Shown here: positions 1-6,634 of the stretch, piece by piece
Position numbering within the stretch: position 1 is the first letter of the stretch
Layout of the letters: the number at the start of each line of letters is the position of its first letter
Assembly: GCA_031406385.1 (NCBI GenBank)
Contig: JANOHI010000396.1
Coordinates: forward strand, 1 to 6,789
Length of the DNA stretch: 6,789 bases
Direction: 5' to 3'
Source of the DNA: JANLQX01 sp031406385
GTDB taxonomy: Bacteria > Actinomycetota > Acidimicrobiia > Acidimicrobiales > JANYDT01
The notes under the pieces: generated by a model
What the model was told of the DNA's origin: nothing
The model's input: only the letters and a program-made list of their open reading frames with translations
The model's database searches: none
Translations under genes and position numbers: made by a program

Positions 1-60
1 GGCGGTCACCGTCAACGTCTTCAGGGTGACGCGCACGACGCGAGCGATCAAGCGGAGCAC
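1..60 (-). CDS. Possible 5' end of a divergent gene, cut by the left edge
   Basis: On the minus strand an open frame starts at GTG (58-60), with further possible starts TTG (49-51) and GTG (34-36), and runs off the left edge. It reads MLRLIARVVRVTLKTL and onward, a basic and hydrophobic start that could lead into a membrane anchor. Third codon positions are almost all G or C, as in the real genes here. However, the plus-strand reading frame that shares those third positions is equally G/C-rich, so the statistic does not decide the strand. No good ribosome binding site is seen. If real, it is divergent from selA and 61-168 would be a shared promoter region. No family can be named from about 20 residues. 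Confidence 0.28.
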   Translation of the reverse strand, partial: MLRLIARVVRVTLKTLTVTA

Positions 61-132
61 AGAGGGAAGTCTCGCGCCTTGGCCGTCGCACCGACGAGAT
101 CCCCACTCTCGCCGATGGTCGGCGCGTCGGCG

Positions 133-161
133 TTGGGGTCACAGGGAGTGACCACTAGCGT
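133..161 (+). promoter_or_regulatory. Candidate selA promoter, possibly leaderless
   Basis: TTGGGG (133-138) and TAGCGT (156-161) are separated by 17 bases. The second fits the TANNNT form of actinobacterial -10 elements. The first matches only the TTG of a -35 box. Transcription would begin around 168-169, on or next to the ATG at 169, giving a leaderless mRNA, which is common in actinobacteria. This would also explain why that ATG has no spaced Shine-Dalgarno sequence. It is a pattern match only, and it would lie inside the coding region if the upstream TTG (79) were the true start. Confidence 0.3.
137..153. promoter_or_regulatory. Perfect inverted repeat, possible operator
   Basis: GGTCAC (137-142), a 5-base spacer AGGGA, then GTGACC (148-153) form a perfect 6+6 dyad. 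It lies wholly within the spacer of the candidate selA promoter, where a bound regulator would control polymerase access. No known regulator motif is recognised. A 6+6 dyad can occur by chance in sequence this rich in G and C. Confidence 0.27.
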
Positions 162-168
162 CGTGAGG

Positions 169-1506
169 ATGTCCGAGCCACCCCGTCCGCCGTCCGTGGA
201 CACGCTGGCGAGGCAGCTCGCCTGTTACCCGGAGTTGGTCGGCCTCCCGCGCACGATGCTCGTCGAAGCGGCACGCGCCGGGATCGGCCACGATCGACAT
301 GACCCCCTCACGGCAGCGGTCCGGCTCGCGCTCGTCTCGGCCAGACAACTGCTGAACCCGGTGATCAACGCCACCGGCACCCTGCTCCACACCAACCTCG
401 GGAGGGCCCAGACTGCCCCCTCGGAGCCGAACCCCGGGCAACCGGTTCGGGGCCTGAACATCGAGTTCGACCTGGCTACGGGTCGCCGGGGCTCGCGCTA
501 CACGGGCACCGGAGCGCTGCTCACCCGCCTGACCGGTTCCGAGGCGTCACTCGTTGTCAACAACTGCGCGGCGAGTCTCATCCTGGTGCTCGCCGCCCTC
601 GCCCGTGGTCGCGGCGTCGTCGTGAGCCGAGGAGAGCTCGTCGAGATCGGTGGCGGATTCCGCATCCCCGAGATCATCGAACAGTCGGGATGCACGCTGA
701 TCGAAGTGGGCACAACGAACCGGACTCGGCTGTCCGACTATGCCCGCGCCATCGCCGAGCACGACGTGGCGGTGGTGTTGAAGGTGCACCCGTCGAACTA
801 CCGGATCTCCGGATTCACCGAAGAGGTCGGGGTCGCCGAGCTCGCAACACTCGGGCGACCGGTCGTCGCCGATCTCGGCACGGGGCTCCTCGACGCCACG
901 ACGCCGTGGTTGGCCGATGCCTCCGGTGCCCAGCCAGAAGTGAGTTGGATCCGCCATGAGCCCAGTGTTCGTCAGTGGATCCACGAGGGCGCCGACGTCG
1001 TGTTGGCGTCGGCCGACAAGGTGCTCGGCGGTCCCCAGGCCGGGCTGATCGTCGGCACCGAGAAGGTCATTGCCCAGTGCGCCTCGCATCCACTGCTGCG
1101 GGCTTTGCGACCGGGCTCGATGATTCTTTCGTCGCTCCAGGAGACACTTCTCAGGTACGCGAACGGCGCCGCTCGGACCCTGCCGTTCTGGGAGCAGGCG
1201 TTGCGGACCGTTTCGTCGCTCGAGGCCCGGGCGGGTGTCATCGTGGACAAACTCGATGACGCCCGGGTCGTCGGATCCACGTGCGATTCGACGCCCGGCG
1301 GAGGCACCATGCCCGACACGTTGATCGAATCCTTCGGCTTGCGCGTTCGCGGCACGCTCGTTGACGGGCTCCGCTCGTGGGCTACGCCGATCGTCGCCCG
1401 GAGCGCTGACGGAGCAACCGTGCTCGACCTCCGCACCGTCGACCCGGCCGATGACTGCGTCATCACCGAGGCGTTGGCGTCGATTCTCGCGTCGCGTCAC
1501 GAATGA
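169..1506 (+). CDS. selA: L-seryl-tRNA(Sec) selenium transferase (selenocysteine synthase)
   Basis: This cytosolic PLP enzyme uses selenophosphate to turn Ser-tRNA(Sec) into Sec-tRNA(Sec). From the ATG at 169 it is 445 aa, close to the family's usual 450-470. Hallmarks in order (numbering from 169): an N-terminal PPSVDTLARQL segment, PVINATGTLLHTNLGRA around 64-80, a segment ending TGRRGSR, VVSRGELVEIGGGFRIP around 151-167, EVGTTNRT near 179-186, KVHPSNY, and the cofactor site SADKVLGGPQAG with the PLP lysine at K284 (codon 1018-1020). One oddity: the usually conserved NNNAAA motif reads NNCAAS here. The frame is open upstream to a TTG at 79, which has AGGGAAG 9 bases before it and would give 475 aa. 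I prefer 169 because the conserved region starts just after it and the extra 30 residues look non-conserved. In-frame GTGs at 148 and 163 are also possible. The stop overlaps selB by four bases, indicating one operon. selD and tRNA(Sec) are not in view. Confidence 0.97.
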   Translation: MSEPPRPPSVDTLARQLACYPELVGLPRTMLVEAARAGIGHDRHDPLTAAVRLALVSARQLLNPVINATGTLLHTNLGRAQTAPSEPNPGQPVRGLNIEFDLATGRRGSRYTGTGALLTRLTGSEASLVVNNCAASLILVLAALARGRGVVVSRGELVEIGGGFRIPEIIEQSGCTLIEVGTTNRTRLSDYARAIAEHDVAVVLKVHPSNYRISGFTEEVGVAELATLGRPVVADLGTGLLDATTPWLADASGAQPEVSWIRHEPSVRQWIHEGADVVLASADKVLGGPQAGLIVGTEKVIAQCASHPLLRALRPGSMILSSLQETLLRYANGAARTLPFWEQALRTVSSLEARAGVIVDKLDDARVVGSTCDSTPGGGTMPDTLIESFGLRVRGTLVDGLRSWATPIVARSADGATVLDLRTVDPADDCVITEALASILASRHE

Positions 1507-3266
1507 TGGGTGAGGCTGGTCCGGTGATGGAGAGCCGGGTGGTGGCCACGGCCGGCCACGTCGACCATGGGAAGTCGACTCTCGTCCGCACCCTCACCGG
1601 GATCGACCCGGACCGGTGGGCCGAAGAGAAGGCCCGTGGCCTCACCATCGACCTCGGGTTCGCCCACACGACGCTCCCGACGGGGCTGGGCGTCAGCTTC
1701 GTCGATGTCCCCGGCCACATTCGGTTCCTGCGCAACATGCTCGCCGGAGTCGGCGCCGTCGACGCCTGTCTGTTCGTTGTTGCCGCCACGGAGGGCTGGA
1801 AGGAACAGTCCGAGGAGCACCTCCGGATCACCCAGGTGCTCGGCATCCGCCACGGCATCGTCGCTCTCACGAAGGTCGGGATCGTCGATGACGAGTGGCG
1901 CCAGTTGGCGCGTCTCGACGTCGAAGATCGCGTCGCCGGCACATACCTCGATGGGGCGCCGATCATCGATGTCGATGCGCTGACGGGCCGAGGCATCGAC
2001 GAGCTGCAGGAGGCGCTGAGCACGCTGCTCACGGCGATCCCGCCACCTGATGACATCGGCCGGCCACGCCTTTGGATCGATCGGGTCTTCGCCGCAAAAG
2101 GATCGGGCACCGTCGTCACGGGAACCTTGACGTGTGGCTCCCTCGCCGTTGACGATCAGGTCGCCATCGTCGGGCCGCGGGCCATCCAATCTGCACGCAT
2201 ACGATCTCTCCAAGCGCACGGAAAACCCCGGGATCGCGTTGGACCGGGAACGCGACTTGCCGTGAACCTCGTCGGTGTCGGCCATGAAGACGTCGAACGC
2301 GGCGACGCGCTCGTTCGGCCGAACGACTGGCACACGACGAACCGCTTCGACGCCACGCTCAACGTGTTGAGCGCACTCGACCATTCAGTTTCGCGACGCG
2401 GAGCGTACGCCGTGCATATCGGGTCGGGTGAGTACCCTGCGAGGGTCCGGATCCTCGGGACGTCGTCGATCGAAGCCGGTGCGGTTGGATCGGTGCGCCT
2501 CCACCTGCCGCACGGGCTGCCGCTTCTCCCCGGCGATCGTTTCGTGCTGCGCGAGCACGGACGGGAGGAGACGGTGGGGGGTGGGGTCGTCCTCGACGTC
2601 GACCCGACCAAACCGGCCAGCAAGGCCGCCCCTTCTGACGACGTCGCGCGCCTCGTAGGCGAACGGAAGTGGATCCGTCTCTCCGACCTTCGGCTGCGAA
2701 GCCGGCAGTCGTGGAGCGGGCCGACCCTCGATGAATGGGCGGTCGACCCCGTTGAGCTCGACGCGGTCAGCAACCGCGTCCTGGCCGCAGTCGACGGCGC
2801 CGGGCCACTCGGACTCGATGCTGCGGCGCTCGGTCCCCACGACCGCCTCGTTGTCGCCCAGGTCCTCACGGACAACCTGCGGGTCGATGGCGGACGTGTC
2901 GTGCGGATTGCCCAGACCGACCCGCTCGCCGATCATCCGTTCATACGCGCGCTTACTGCAGGAGGGTTCAGTCCACCTGACGCGTCGGGGGTGGATCGTT
3001 CCGAACTCCGTGAGCTCGTTCGCCGCAAGCTGATCGTGGAGCAGGACGGGGTGTGGTTCGCTCCCGAGACCATTTCCGAGGCATCTCGACGCGTGGCCGC
3101 TCTGTTGGCCGATCAGCCCGACGGGATCACCGTGTCGGTGATCCGCGAGTCGCTCGGAACGTCGCGGAAGTACGCACTCCCGCTCCTCGCCGTTCTCGAC
3201 GGAACCGGTGTGCTGCGTCGACGCGGCGACCTCCGCATCGCCGGACCGCGCCTCCCCGATCTCTAG
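1503..3266 (+). CDS. selB: Selenocysteine-specific elongation factor SelB
   Basis: SelB is the EF-Tu-like GTPase that binds Sec-tRNA(Sec) and a SECIS hairpin and delivers Sec at UGA. The protein is 587 aa (E. coli SelB is 614). GTPase motifs: G1 GHVDHGKS (18-25), switch I RGLTID (45-50), G3 DVPGH (68-72), G4 TKVG (123-126). The G4 motif lacks the usual aspartate of (N/T)KxD, and the G5 region reads DALTG rather than SA-type. The beta-barrel domains cover about 186-365, including IDRVFAAKGSGTVVTGT. The C-terminal winged helices fill about 375-587. The last one carries LGTSRKYALPLL (551-562) and the end GVLRRRGDLRIAGP, the hallmark of the SECIS-binding wing. This part is slightly shorter than in characterised SelBs. 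The ATG at 1503 overlaps the selA stop (ATGA), a classic coupling arrangement. GTG 1524 or ATG 1527, preceded by GGGTGAGG (1508-1515), is at least as likely, since SelBs usually start a few residues before VVATAGHVDHGKS. Confidence 0.97.
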   Translation: MMGEAGPVMESRVVATAGHVDHGKSTLVRTLTGIDPDRWAEEKARGLTIDLGFAHTTLPTGLGVSFVDVPGHIRFLRNMLAGVGAVDACLFVVAATEGWKEQSEEHLRITQVLGIRHGIVALTKVGIVDDEWRQLARLDVEDRVAGTYLDGAPIIDVDALTGRGIDELQEALSTLLTAIPPPDDIGRPRLWIDRVFAAKGSGTVVTGTLTCGSLAVDDQVAIVGPRAIQSARIRSLQAHGKPRDRVGPGTRLAVNLVGVGHEDVERGDALVRPNDWHTTNRFDATLNVLSALDHSVSRRGAYAVHIGSGEYPARVRILGTSSIEAGAVGSVRLHLPHGLPLLPGDRFVLREHGREETVGGGVVLDVDPTKPASKAAPSDDVARLVGERKWIRLSDLRLRSRQSWSGPTLDEWAVDPVELDAVSNRVLAAVDGAGPLGLDAAALGPHDRLVVAQVLTDNLRVDGGRVVRIAQTDPLADHPFIRALTAGGFSPPDASGVDRSELRELVRRKLIVEQDGVWFAPETISEASRRVAALLADQPDGITVSVIRESLGTSRKYALPLLAVLDGTGVLRRRGDLRIAGPRLPDL

Positions 3267-3279
3267 TGGCGTGTCTCGG

Positions 3280-4617
3280 TCAGCGCGTGGCGTGCGCTCG
3301 CGCGTCGACCAACGCACGCTTGACCGTGGGCTTTTCGACGCTATCGGTGACAGGCGCAGACTCCATGCCGGTGATGTCGAAGGTCACCGTGACCATCGAT
3401 TCATCGACGACAGACGCCTTCTCGTGACCGGCCGCCGAGGTCAGTTCGAGCAGGGACACCCGCCCGGCTTCGCCGTTTGATGTCGCGTCCTGGAGTCTGG
3501 CCTCGGCCGCTTCGAACAGCTCCTCGTCCACCTCATCGGGCGCAAGTCCCCACGCTGTCCGCACGTCCACCTCGGGACCGACGAATCCGTTGGATCGGAA
3601 CGACTCGTGAAAGGCACGGCGCTCGTCGACGGCAGCAACGAACTGCGCCCGATGCCGCCGCCAGAACTTCCTGGTCCCGGCGTCGTCGACAAAGATCACG
3701 TGGGGCACTGCAGCCCGCAGCTCACGGACGATGGTGTGGCGTTCCTTTTTCGAGCTCATGGGGATTCGGGTCCGCGTCCCGTAGCGGTCATGGATGAACA
3801 GCGCGTTCGACAGGTGCGACTGCATCAGAAGGAGCGGAAACGAAAGCGCACTTAGGAATGTCGGTTCGGGGTGGACAGCTTCGCGGACCCACATCACGTC
3901 GTTGCGGGGAAGCACCAGGAAGCCCCGGCGCGTGCGGAACCCGACGAATCCGTCGGGAAGGTGGAGCCGACCTGAGACCGGGTGATCGGCGCGCATCGCC
4001 CCGTCAAAGGCATCTCGAAGCTTGGCCGGATCACCGAAGCGGGCGAGGGCACGACCGGCGCCGCTGGACAGCGGGCGGCGGGCGTGGCCAATGGCCCGCA
4101 GCATCGTGGCGGCGGCGCCGAGCGCGGCCGCCACCACGACACTGACAACGATCTGGAGCTGCGTGCGGGTTGGGGAGCCGGTGTCGAGAATGAATCGGGG
4201 GGCACGCTCGCCGGTCGACCCCGTCCCGACCGACGGTCGGGGGAGACGGACCTGCTCAAGGAACGTGAGTGGACGCAGCTTCCCCCACACCGCGTCACCC
4301 AGTTCCACGACGGAGCGATCGACGGCAACGAGTTGCTGCGAGGCCGAGACGACCACGAGCGCGTCAGGCGGCGACTGAGTGGTCGGCGCCATAACGCCTT
4401 CGACCACCACTCGGACCGGTCCCCGACGCCCGTTCACCAGATCCTGCGCGCTCACCACCGGTGCGCCACGCACCGCGCTCTGCACGTAGAGCCACTCCGC
4501 TTGCCCGACGACGCCAACGACGGAGAGCAGCAGCAGCGACGCAAGCATCGGGACGCGTGCGGCGAGCCGCACGGCTCCCTCGAAGGTCAACTGCGAAGAC
4601 TTCTTGCCCATTGACAT
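3280..4617 (-). CDS. Uncharacterised membrane-anchored protein, two TM helices
   Basis: This 445-aa protein matches no family I can name with confidence. Visible architecture: a short basic N-terminus, a first hydrophobic helix at about 22-38, a roughly 115-residue segment (39-154), a second helix at about 155-174, then a basic stretch (LRAIGHARRP) and a soluble C-terminal region of about 270 residues. The positive-inside rule puts both termini in the cytoplasm and 39-154 outside. The segment around 215-310 alternates beta-like stretches (GRLHLPDGFVGFRTRRGFLVLP, shown in part: GFVGFRTRRGFLVLP) and ends in a helix followed by PHVIFVDD, which recalls small membrane-linked PH-like domains. That is only an impression. 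The C-terminal 70 residues are acidic and low in hydrophobics. ATG 4617 is used; a second ATG lies two codons on. Neither has a clear ribosome binding site. It converges on selB with a 13-base gap, so it is probably not part of the selenium operon. Confidence 0.8.
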   Translation of the reverse strand: MSMGKKSSQLTFEGAVRLAARVPMLASLLLLSVVGVVGQAEWLYVQSAVRGAPVVSAQDLVNGRRGPVRVVVEGVMAPTTQSPPDALVVVSASQQLVAVDRSVVELGDAVWGKLRPLTFLEQVRLPRPSVGTGSTGERAPRFILDTGSPTRTQLQIVVSVVVAAALGAAATMLRAIGHARRPLSSGAGRALARFGDPAKLRDAFDGAMRADHPVSGRLHLPDGFVGFRTRRGFLVLPRNDVMWVREAVHPEPTFLSALSFPLLLMQSHLSNALFIHDRYGTRTRIPMSSKKERHTIVRELRAAVPHVIFVDDAGTRKFWRRHRAQFVAAVDERRAFHESFRSNGFVGPEVDVRTAWGLAPDEVDEELFEAAEARLQDATSNGEAGRVSLLELTSAAGHEKASVVDESMVTVTFDITGMESAPVTDSVEKPTVKRALVDARAHATR

Positions 4618-4636
4618 GATCTATCGGCAGACGGGC

Positions 4637-4660
4637 AAAAAAGGTTGAGCACCTTCTTCT
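4637..4660 (-). terminator. Hairpin with U-tract between the two minus-strand membrane genes
   Basis: On the minus strand AAGGT pairs perfectly with ACCTT around a 5-base loop (plus-strand 4641-4655), and the 3' arm continues into a run of Ts ending at 4637. Counting G-U pairs, the stem can extend to about nine pairs, but this uses up part of the U-tract. It lies about 39 bases after the stop of the polytopic membrane gene (4699) and 20 bases before the next start (4617). It would therefore end the upstream transcript and separate the two genes. The core stem has only two G-C pairs, so it may be leaky. Confidence 0.45.
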
Positions 4661-4698
4661 GTGGGCAGGCGCGTCGGCCGAAGAGTAGATGCGCCCCG

Positions 4699-6414
4699 TC
4701 AGCCGGGAAGCTTCTGGCCCATGCCGCAGGCCTTCGTCTGCCCACCGTCGGGAAAAGTGAGCACGTACTCGTTACGGGGGTCGGCCATGTTGACGAACAC
4801 CGGGTTGTTGGCCGACACCGATATGGGTCGGGCCGTGGCTGAGCGTCCGTCGCGTCGAACGGTGATGAGCAGCGTCCCCTCGACGAGCGGCACGACCTTC
4901 ACCGATGCTGGTTGGCGCGGCAGGAGCGACACCTGCGGACTGGGCCCCAGGGGGAAGAAGCCGAGGCATCCGCTCTCGACCGGCTCGGCGGTCATTCGTC
5001 CGATCGAACCAATGGTGATGCCGCGGCTGTCGAGGGGCACACGCGGCTCGGGGGTCACATCGACGGAGCTCTGCGCGAGCACGGTCGTCAGCGACTGCGG
5101 ATCCGGCGTTCCCGGTGGAACCTTGCCCTGGACCAGGAGGGCACGCAGTCCCGAGATCGTGAGATCGACGCTCTGCGGATCAGGTATCGCTTCGGGAGCG
5201 GCAAAGCTCGAATTGGCAACGGCGAACGCGGCGACGATCGACCGTTTCGTCACCCTCTCCGTTCGGCCCTCGACGGCCGCCGCATCGGACAGCGTGCCGA
5301 CCGAAGTGACCACTGCGAGCACGCCGGCGATCGACCCGAGCCATGTCCATTCACGCCCTGCGGGCGAGACGCGGTGTGGTGATCCGTCGACGGATTGGCT
5401 CACCCCACGAAACGTTCGACACATCGCTACGAACGTGAGCGGCGCAAGGAGCACGAAGAGGATGTAGGAATACCGCGAGGCGTTGGGATTATCGACCTCG
5501 ACCCGGCCGATCGCCACGAGACCGAGGAACGGCAGCGAGGCCGCCGCGAGGCCGAGCGCGCTCGCATGGGTGTGACGAATCGTCCCGGCCTCGCGGGCCA
5601 CATAGATGAGCAACGCGACGAACGCCAGAACCCCGAGACCGGGGAGGCCAACAGTGCGGTCGAAGGTAGTCGTGATGGCCCGCCACGTGTAGCCCACCGC
5701 TTTGTGCGGCACCGACGTCCAGCGCGTTTCGACCGGCTGGGCATTGCGGCCGTAGGCAATCGTCCACGCCACCTGGAAGATCGCCGGGACGGCCCCGACT
5801 GTCACGGCCCGCCGCCACCCGTCGCGGAGCAATGCCGCCACGACGCCCGCAGCCACCATGGACACACCGACGCCGGCGCACATGAGACCAGCAATACCGA
5901 CCAACCAGGCAAGGACCATCCGGCGCCGTGTCAGTGCGCCGGGCTCCACGTCGACGATCTCGACGATCAACAGACCGGCAATGCATGCGCCCATCCAGGC
6001 GAACTGGAACGCCCACAGCAGATTCTCCGCGCCCGCGCCGTAGATCACGAAGATGGCAACAGCGAAGCACCGCATGGCGACGGGCACGCCGCTTCGCCGC
6101 AGCAGGCGCACCAGCAGGGCGAGCACGGTGAGGTGGAAGGCGTAAAGGACGATGAGGTAGGGCCAGTAGGCGCGGAGCCCGACCACACCGAACACTGCGC
6201 GATACACGAGAATCGGCAGGGTGGACCAGTGCTCATTGTGCGGTGTGAGCAACATGTCGGCCACCGCTCCGGGATCGGACAGCGGCGGGCGGGATCGTTT
6301 GGCGATGAAGTCCCACTCGTCGGCGAAGAACCACTGATGGCTCGACACCGCAAGCCAGAACATCCATGCCACGCCAACGGCAGCGAGAGGCACCTCCGGC
6401 CACCGTCGCAGCAA
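4699..6414 (-). CDS. Polytopic membrane protein, GT-C glycosyltransferase-like
   Basis: This 571-aa protein has about eleven hydrophobic segments, near residues 9-26, 84-104, 112-127, 132-153, 166-180, 181-197, 204-221, 257-273, 284-303, 315-333 and 357-374. They are followed by a roughly 195-residue non-membrane tail that looks beta-rich and is probably extracytoplasmic. The first loop holds FFADEWDF (29-36) and then HNEHWSTLP (59-67). An acidic pair just after TM1 is where GT-C transferases carry their catalytic Asp/Glu. ENLLWAFQ (130-137) and NASRYSYILFVL (311-322) also resemble such proteins. GT-C enzymes use polyprenyl-phosphate sugars to glycosylate lipids, glycans or proteins outside the membrane. 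The substrate here cannot be guessed and the assignment rests on architecture. The start is uncertain: TTG 6414 is the first start codon in a frame open back to 6582, without a clear ribosome binding site. ATG at 6363 would cut TM1. Three cysteines in the tail (483, 563 and others upstream in the membrane part) give no clear motif. Confidence 0.78.
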   Translation of the reverse strand: MLRRWPEVPLAAVGVAWMFWLAVSSHQWFFADEWDFIAKRSRPPLSDPGAVADMLLTPHNEHWSTLPILVYRAVFGVVGLRAYWPYLIVLYAFHLTVLALLVRLLRRSGVPVAMRCFAVAIFVIYGAGAENLLWAFQFAWMGACIAGLLIVEIVDVEPGALTRRRMVLAWLVGIAGLMCAGVGVSMVAAGVVAALLRDGWRRAVTVGAVPAIFQVAWTIAYGRNAQPVETRWTSVPHKAVGYTWRAITTTFDRTVGLPGLGVLAFVALLIYVAREAGTIRHTHASALGLAAASLPFLGLVAIGRVEVDNPNASRYSYILFVLLAPLTFVAMCRTFRGVSQSVDGSPHRVSPAGREWTWLGSIAGVLAVVTSVGTLSDAAAVEGRTERVTKRSIVAAFAVANSSFAAPEAIPDPQSVDLTISGLRALLVQGKVPPGTPDPQSLTTVLAQSSVDVTPEPRVPLDSRGITIGSIGRMTAEPVESGCLGFFPLGPSPQVSLLPRQPASVKVVPLVEGTLLITVRRDGRSATARPISVSANNPVFVNMADPRNEYVLTFPDGGQTKACGMGQKLPG

Positions 6415-6520
6415 CGACCAACGGCCCGCAGCGAGCGCGCTCGGGGAACCGGGTGCAGCGGTTGCGGAGGTGGCGATCAGGTCGCGCCGCCTGCTGGCGT
6501 CTCGAGGCGGGCCGCGGCGG
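6415..6520. other. Spacer between the tandem repeat and the membrane gene
   Basis: This stretch lies upstream of the GT-C-like gene (minus strand). It holds (CGG)4 running into the first repeat (6515-6526), the tail of the third mini-ORF (stop 6477-6479), and a perfect 12-base palindrome CGAGCGCGCTCG at 6432-6443, 18 bases before the TTG start. No promoter or Shine-Dalgarno sequence stands out. The frame of the membrane gene is open through it but without ATG, GTG or TTG. Confidence 0.4.
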
Positions 6521-6634
6521 CGGCGGACATCAGAGACCCGCCCACGCAGGTCGGGAAACGCGGCATACGACGGCGGACATCAGAGACCCACCGACGCAAG
6601 TCGGGAAACGCGGCACGCGGCGGCGGACATCAGA
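6521..6634. repeat. 50-bp tandem repeat, two full copies and a partial third
   Basis: Copies lie at 6521-6570 and 6571-6620, with a 14-base third copy at 6621-6634. The core CGGCGGACATCAGA is identical in all three and spaced by exactly 50 bases. The two full copies differ at six of 50 positions. On the minus strand the core reads TCTGATGTCCGCCG, with a TGATG stop/start overlap. The third copy coincides with the stop of the gene entering from the right (6630-6632). Each unit then forms a mini-ORF: 6630-6580 (MSAAACRVSRLASVGL), 6580-6530 (MSAVVCRVSRPAWAGL), and a run-out ORF 6530-6477 (MSAAAAARLETPAGGAT). Stops and starts share one base at 6630, 6580 and 6530. All five codons that differ between the two repeat ORFs change the amino acid, so selection on the peptide is not supported. 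The layout resembles mycobacterial MIRUs by architecture, not by recognised sequence. Confidence 0.95.

Noticed and set aside
1..168. tRNA(Sec) gene next to selA
   Set aside because: No T-loop motif of the GGTTCGA type, no long variable arm and no CCA end were found. The GTCACC/GGTGAC pairing at 5-30 is a lone 6-bp stem with a 14-base loop.
3282..3298. AGCGC-N7-GCGCT hairpin just after the selB stop, as a terminator
   Set aside because: It has only a 5-bp stem, no U-tract, and lies within the last codons of the convergent gene. It is too weak to call.
547..3317. Three long, nearly end-to-end minus-strand ORFs opposite selA and selB (547-1500, 1497-2384, 2385-3317)
   Set aside because: They are antisense frames of two securely identified genes. 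Long open antisense frames are expected in G/C-biased coding DNA, and their translations look like low-complexity Arg/Asp/Gly shadows.
4661..5467. Plus-strand ORF of 268 codons opposite the polytopic membrane gene
   Set aside because: It is a shadow: Ser/Thr/Arg-rich without domain features, while the minus strand shows regular membrane helices and coherent motifs.
6521..6634. CRISPR array
   Set aside because: The whole 50-bp unit is repeated, including what would be the spacer (44 of 50 identical), and there are only two full copies and no cas genes.
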